Shown in pieces: positions 59,120 through 64,000 of a stretch of 64,000 bases of DNA. The stretch is from assembly GCF_904849725.1 (NCBI RefSeq), contig NC_058522.1:196895986-196959985 (forward strand), written 5' to 3'. The notes under the pieces are model-generated. The model saw only the letters and a list, made by a program, of their open reading frames with translations. It had not been told where the DNA came from and searched no databases. This DNA comes from Hordeum vulgare subsp. vulgare (lineage: Eukaryota > Streptophyta > Magnoliopsida > Poales > Poaceae). A program made the position numbers and the translations under genes. Numbering within the stretch: the first letter of the stretch is position 1; every line of letters starts with the position of its first letter.

Positions 59120-62100
59120 TGTAGCGACGTGTTTTCAGAAAATAATTTCCAGGAAACAGGTCTCTGTGTATACAAGCCCCGGGATTGCTGTTAGCTGGTA
59201 GACACTTACTTGATACAGAATATCCAAGCAAAATACAAAATCTGGGTTACAAGACCATGAAGGCCTACTAGGTTGAACAAAAGTCTGAAGTTGACGGCGA
59301 GGCGACTCGAGAATTCTCCTGTGCCGATGGGACTCCATTCCCACAGGAACAGCTAACCTGGATAAACTCCTATCTCACAAGGTTGCTATCCTTAACTCCT
59401 AGGTTCGGGGTTGACGACATCGTTCTCCTCTCCAAACGCAATTTGGCCAAGACAATAGCCAGGGACAAGCTAGTGAGTACTTTGAATGTACTCGTAAACA
59501 TCAAGAAAACAAACACGTTAAGCAAGTGAGATGCAAGCAAATTCCACTAACAATCATATCTTGCCATTATAGTTTAATTCCTGAATGCACTCATGAAGAT
59601 ATGCTATGTTACCACCAATTATTTATAAAAAGCAAGGATGATGATGCTGAATTAGTAGTAAAATGCGTGCCAGAGTCGGGCGTCTGAGCGACACCACATA
59701 AAGGGCTTATATGAAACAATAAACATGCCGCAGTCGGGTGTGTCAGCAACACCGCATATAGGGCTTACATGAAACAATAAATATGCCACAGTCGGGCGTC
59801 TCAGCGACACCACATAAAGGGCTTATATGAAACAATAAAAATGCCACAATCGGGCGTCTCAGCAACACCACATAAAGGGCTTATATGAAACAATAATAAA
59901 TATTGAATATCCAGGAGGTAGAACCGTCCCAGGGATATCCAACAACATAATCATAGGGGTTAGTCTAGAGTAATAATCATAGTATGATCATCCACCACAT
60001 CATCATATGATTTACCAAAACCATTATTATTATCACCTTTTATACTCCAAAGACCGACTCTAGGACCGACACTTGACTCGTCAAACAACGTCCTTGACCG
60101 GGGACACGGCTACTCGCATAGTTTTCACTCTGCAGAGGGTGTACTCTTTACCCACAGCTTACGGTTTCCCATCGTCGGCAAGACTAATCCCGCGTACGAC
60201 ATTTTAGAAGCAGACACTAAGAATCAGCACACACCGATCTTCCTCCGCGAAGCCCGGCATCACCCGGACCACGCTGCCAAGGCAAAACCATAAGACGGGG
60301 AGGCTCCGACCTCGACTAGCATGGGATCAAAAATTTATACCGTGTGCTCACTGGGAAGGGCCATTGCCTTCCGGTCCCAGACCGGAAACACACATGCCCC
60401 CTGAACGGATCACTAGATTTAGTACATGACCATGAATACCTTCATACCAGCCCCTATACTTGGTGTGTGACTGTTAATAGGTCTACAACTGACTTTACCG
60501 AATCCATTATCCAGGAAATTGTGGTAGCACGCTACGGAAGTATGACATGGACAAGACTCGATCTAGGTCGATACTGGAGTTAACCAACTTTTTACCGGCA
60601 TCATCGCGCGCACGTCATGACCAGGCCATAACCTATCACGTTCTGCATGACTAGGTTATTCCACGACCTCTCATAACTAGCACAAGCCATCGCCATATTT
60701 CACCATTGTTATAATATGAGTAACATGCATGAATATGCAAAGTATTATTTCATGTGAAACTATTATGAATATAACCTCAAATCACACGATACAATCACCA
60801 CCACAATCATCACACAACTTATGGAAATATGGTTTCAAGATGCTTGCCTTAGGGGGTTTTAGGAGGGTGATGTACCCCGTCATCTTGAAGTCGGTAGCCA
60901 CCCTTCAAAATCCTAGTTTTGCAAATATTTGAATTAACACACTTATCCAAAATAGTACAAAAAAGTGGTTTGAATAATTTTAAAATAAATCTTAAAATAA
61001 ACTAGATGAAATTCTATACCAGTAGGAAAAAGAATCAAGTGATTTGGAGCTTCCAACTAAAAGATATAGCCAGTCAAACATACTGGTAGAATTTGTTTTT
61101 GAAATCAAAACAAAAGAAAACGTTTCGGGTGCAATAAGTTTTTGCCAGAGAGAAACACTTTTGCCGAAACAGTCTGAGAGAAATACACTTTACTAATAGG
61201 AAGATGCACCAGGGGGTTTGGCGCCACTTGGCCTGCGGCTGGCACACCGACAAGCGAGACTCGCCTATCGGGTTCTTCCCCCACCTCCCGCGCATGCACG
61301 GGACAAAGGACAGCGACACTCCGACGAGGCTCACAGGCAGCACAGGGCATCTCCGCCACGCTCCAGCTATGCACATGCTCGGGAAAGAGTGTTGCATCCA
61401 TTTTTCTCTGTTGGGGCTGCTGCGGAGCTCGAGGTTGAGCAGCACCTCAACAATGGCGGATGGAGCTTCTGCCTTCTCGCTTTTTCGGTCTCAGGTGGCT
61501 CTCGACTCAGCTCGAAGGTGGGAATGGGATCCTTGGGGTCTGGGTAGGCTAGCAGGGGTACTGGGAGGAGGAGAAGGACTCAGAGCTGCCGGAATCGGGC
61601 AGGGGGTTCGATGGCGGCGCTGATGCCAGAGAGGTGCACGGAGGCCAGCTCGGGCTAAATTTGGCGATGGGGAGGGGAGCTACTGGTCTTGGGAGGTTGC
61701 TGTCGTGCTCAAATGGCTTGAGGGTTCCTTAAATAGACGGAGAACGTCGGTTCCGCGGCGGCCTCCGGATAAGCTCGCCGGGGAGAGAGCTCGTGGCGCA
61801 GCAGGGGCGGTAGCAGAGCAACGAGGCAACAGCAAGGGCAGTAGGGTAGCGGGCCAGTCGCAAATGACGAGGGGGAGGCGTCTAGGGACAGGTGGAGCAC
61901 GGGTAGGGCTCGGGCGGCGCCGGCCATGGCAGTAGCAAAGGGGTGATGACGACGACCGCGCTGTCGTTGCTCTGCTTGCACAGGGGCGACGACTGGCTAT
62001 TGGGGGAGGAGAGGGTTGACGCGGCTCTGCATCTGTTCTAGAGGGCAAGGGGCACGGGGACGCAGCGGCTTGGCAGCAGCGCGTGCAAAACGTGCGCTTT

Positions 62101-63345
62101 GGCCATGTCCAGAGCACACATGGCACCTGCTCGACGAAATGCCAAGCATCACCACTGGGCTCCACTTATGCTCTAACTTAACATGGTTAGGATATGGACC
62201 AAGGGATAGCTACTAGACATGCTGGCTTGAGTGGAGTGGCAACTCCACAATGCAAACATAAACCTATACCAAATCTAGTCATGCTCCCAAGGGTTTCATG
62301 AAATGCCAGGGTCACCTAGTAGCTCTTCTCGCCACCAAATTTACCAGATCAGGGTCTCTCTAAGTGCTAGCAATGGTGGTAGGGTTAGTTTGGCAAAAAT
62401 CAAAACTAGCCAATGCAATATTTTGAGAAACACAATACTGGATAGAAACTTGGGGCTATCATCACATGCATCTATTTTCATCCAATGGGGCTCAATTCCA
62501 AGAGTTAAGGTTTTGGTAGGGTTCCAAACAAGCATACAAAATTTCAAAGCAATCAAGGCAAGGAAAAATAGGGTTGAAATGTAAAGCACCAAACTAGACC
62601 AGAACAGAAAAATGGTTGTACTGCTCAAATTGTACATAACACATAGTGGGATTTTTGCATAAAGTAAGTATTATGCTATATTTGAAATCCCCAATTTTTT
62701 ATGTAATTTATGAAAGAATATTTCTAGGGGTTGTAGTACAAACTCAATTCTGGACCAGTTTAGAAAAGCAGTTATTGTGCTTAAAACATTCAAAATACTT
62801 GAGTAGGTTTTTGTATAAATGTGACCTAGAAACATCACTCGTCTCCTACAAATTATTATAGAATTTTTAGAAGAAGTTATGACAGGGTTGCAGTGCAAAT
62901 CAACCCTAAAAGCAACTATAAATCTGTTTAAGAATAACAGAATTCTTGGTAAAAATATTAAAATAAAATACCCCAAGAATTTACTAGAAGAAGGAAATGC
63001 TTGTATGCAAGTATTCAGATTCCAACATAAATTATAAAAAATATTTACCTAGGGCAAATATCTCTTTAGGAAGGGAAAGGAGTGTTTCAAACATTATCCA
63101 AAAATCGAGAAATTCAAATATCAAATGGACATAGCCAAAATAATATTCCCTTCTAAGGAAGTAACTAATTCAAATGGTCTCAAGCAAGGGCTTAATCATG
63201 AAAGATTTTTGAAAAGCCACTTGAAATGAAAAGTTCTTGGAAAGAGGCTTTGAAAAGAGCCATGACGCAAATTGTTTTCTAACAATTTTTATTCTAGGCA
63301 AAATTTTATTTTAGAAAAATATTTTTAAAATTTTGGGGTGTGACA
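59120..63345 (-). mobile_element. 4.2-kb LTR-type insertion, probably a solo LTR
   Basis: It interrupts the 3' LTR. In reverse complement it starts TGTCACACCCCAAAATTTT and ends CGTCGCTACA, so it has TG...CA ends. The 5-bp flanks are TTGTG (59115-59119) and TTGTC (63346-63350), four of five matching. No primer site, gag or pol is present. A GC-rich block (61200-62170) with overlapping open frames on both strands probably corresponds to promoter/leader sequence. It is most likely a solo LTR of a Gypsy family with very long LTRs. A large non-coding LTR derivative is the alternative. Confidence 0.7.
59660..59900. repeat. 58-bp tandem repeat inside the inserted LTR
   Basis: Four units of about 58 bp, each with CAGTCGGGCGTCTCAGCGAC (or variant) and AGGGCTTATATGAAACAATA. 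Units differ at a few positions. Non-coding. Confidence 0.9.
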
Positions 63346-63575
63346 TTGTCCTTTTCAACAAAAAGGATTGGGCCATTTGCTGCATTTTTTTACATTTGTT
63401 ACTTGCTACCCATTACAAATTACCTTATCACAAAACTATGTGTTACTCACAATTTCAGTGCTTGTAGAGAATACCTTACTGAAAACCGCTTGTCATTCCT
63501 TCTGGTCCTTGTTGGGTTTGACACTCTTACTTATCGAAAGGACTACGATAGATTCCCTACACTTGTGGGTCATCA

Positions 63576-64000
63576 TTTCGTTGTAAGACTTCTACGTGAT
63601 CATGCTTGTCTTGGGCACTGTGTTCACATGTGCCTTGCAATCCAGCTCATGTTTTGGACTTGTCTTTCATAGTTCTTTTCTCGAGAATCCCACAACGTTA
63701 TATCATAAATTTGTGTTTGCAAACCTTCCTTTTCAGACATGCTGAGACTGAAAGATCTTGTCACCAATCAGATCTGAATCTCGGGCAGATATGCTGGTTG
63801 GAACTATTCGCAAGAATTATAATGTTAGTCTCTGTGTATCCTGGTAAAGTGATGTCGTGGCTAACACACCTAGCCGAAAGACTTGAAAGACTTATTATTA
63901 CAATATCTTATATCAACAACATTAGCCACTTCCCCATGAGGAATCCATATGACTTATTTTAGAAGTTGTTCCTCCTCGACCCCTTTCGTGCTCCCGAAGT
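63576..64000. other. Flank of the Athila-like element, unassigned
   Basis: No LTR end, gene or known repeat is recognised. The two overlapping plus-strand frames of about 110 codons have no features I can assign. Confidence 0.4.

Larger units (their letters stand above)
8551..63575 (+). mobile_element. Athila-like Ty3/Gypsy retrotransposon, heavily nested
   Basis: The two ends carry related LTRs starting TGAGACATCC (8551) and TGATACGTCC (57863) and ending in CTTGTGGGTCATC plus one base. Between them, in plus orientation, lie a tRNA-Asp-type primer site, gag, protease, reverse transcriptase, RNase H, integrase, a small extra ORF and a polypurine tract. Removing the three direct insertions (10587-15092, 15950-52054, 59120-63350) leaves about 10.2 kb, normal for this lineage. 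Interrupted reading frames resume across two of the insertions, confirming they are insertions. The flanks (TTTTA at 8546-8550, TTTCG at 63576-63580) match at only three of five bases, so the outer target duplication is unproven. The Athila lineage is inferred from the primer site and from sequence between integrase and 3' LTR; the exact Triticeae family is not certain. Confidence 0.85.
57863..63575 (+). repeat. 3' LTR of the Athila-like element, split by an insertion
   Basis: The two LTR parts are 57863-59119 and 63351-63575. They rejoin at the same point in the 5' LTR (near 9813). The GGACTACGATAGATTCCCTAC end corresponds to GGACTATGGTAGATCCACTAC in the 5' copy. This copy lacks about 36 bases after GGAATTCTG (58008) that are present in the 5' LTR. 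Confidence 0.85.

Noticed and set aside
61204..62165. GC-rich overlapping open frames of 109-161 codons as a captured gene in the 59-63 kb insertion
   Set aside because: Frames are open on both strands, with no splice-like edges or recognisable domain. A promoter/leader block of a long LTR explains them better, though capture cannot be excluded.
8546..63580. Target-site duplication for the outer Gypsy element
   Set aside because: The flanks TTTTA and TTTCG agree at only three of five bases, so I do not claim a duplication.

Overview
This window is repetitive, gene-poor DNA from a large plant genome. The repeat families point to a Triticeae grass (wheat, Aegilops, barley or a relative). The clearest sign is a solo LTR that I recognise as Angela/WIS/BARE-type Copia. 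I see no intact host gene, rRNA, tRNA or CRISPR array. Every recognisable protein is a transposon protein, and nearly all carry stops or frameshifts.

Layout. Positions 1-8550 are old non-coding repeat debris, including a degraded minus-strand LTR and an alternating TA/CA microsatellite. Positions 8551-63575 appear to be one Athila-like Ty3/Gypsy retrotransposon of about 10 kb, expanded to 55 kb by insertions. In order it has: 5' LTR, tRNA-Asp-type primer site, gag, protease, reverse transcriptase/RNase H, integrase, a small extra ORF, a polypurine tract and a 3' LTR. Three insertions split it directly. (a) A non-autonomous minus-strand LTR element with 919-bp LTRs lies in gag (10587-15087, perfect GTGAA duplication). 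(b) A CACTA DNA transposon, CACTA-1, lies in the protease region (15950-52051, AAT duplication). (c) A 4.2-kb LTR-type insertion lies in the 3' LTR (59120-63345). CACTA-1 was itself hit three times: by a solo Copia LTR (23111-24886, perfect TATCG duplication), by a related CACTA in the opposite orientation (CACTA-2, 25053-37617, perfect TAA duplication), and by a shorter CACTA-like element, CACTA-3 (43446-51502), that carries exon-like sequence. The tail after 63575 is unassigned.

How the parts relate. CACTA-1 and CACTA-2 share one architecture: TTTGCCGTC-type subterminal repeats, a pair of hairpins just upstream of the transposase start, a TNP2-type transposase, a second Ptta/En/Spm-type (Transposase_24) gene, and a downstream array of 380-490-bp units, each a purine-rich arm followed by a pyrimidine-rich arm. 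Both transposases are broken here.

The most notable items are an antisense B3-domain-like ORF inside the non-autonomous LTR element, the conserved hairpin pair, the palindromic arrays, filler DNA at a deletion in one transposase, and exon-like sequence plus satellite-like repeats inside CACTA-3. All family names come from pattern recognition without database searches.
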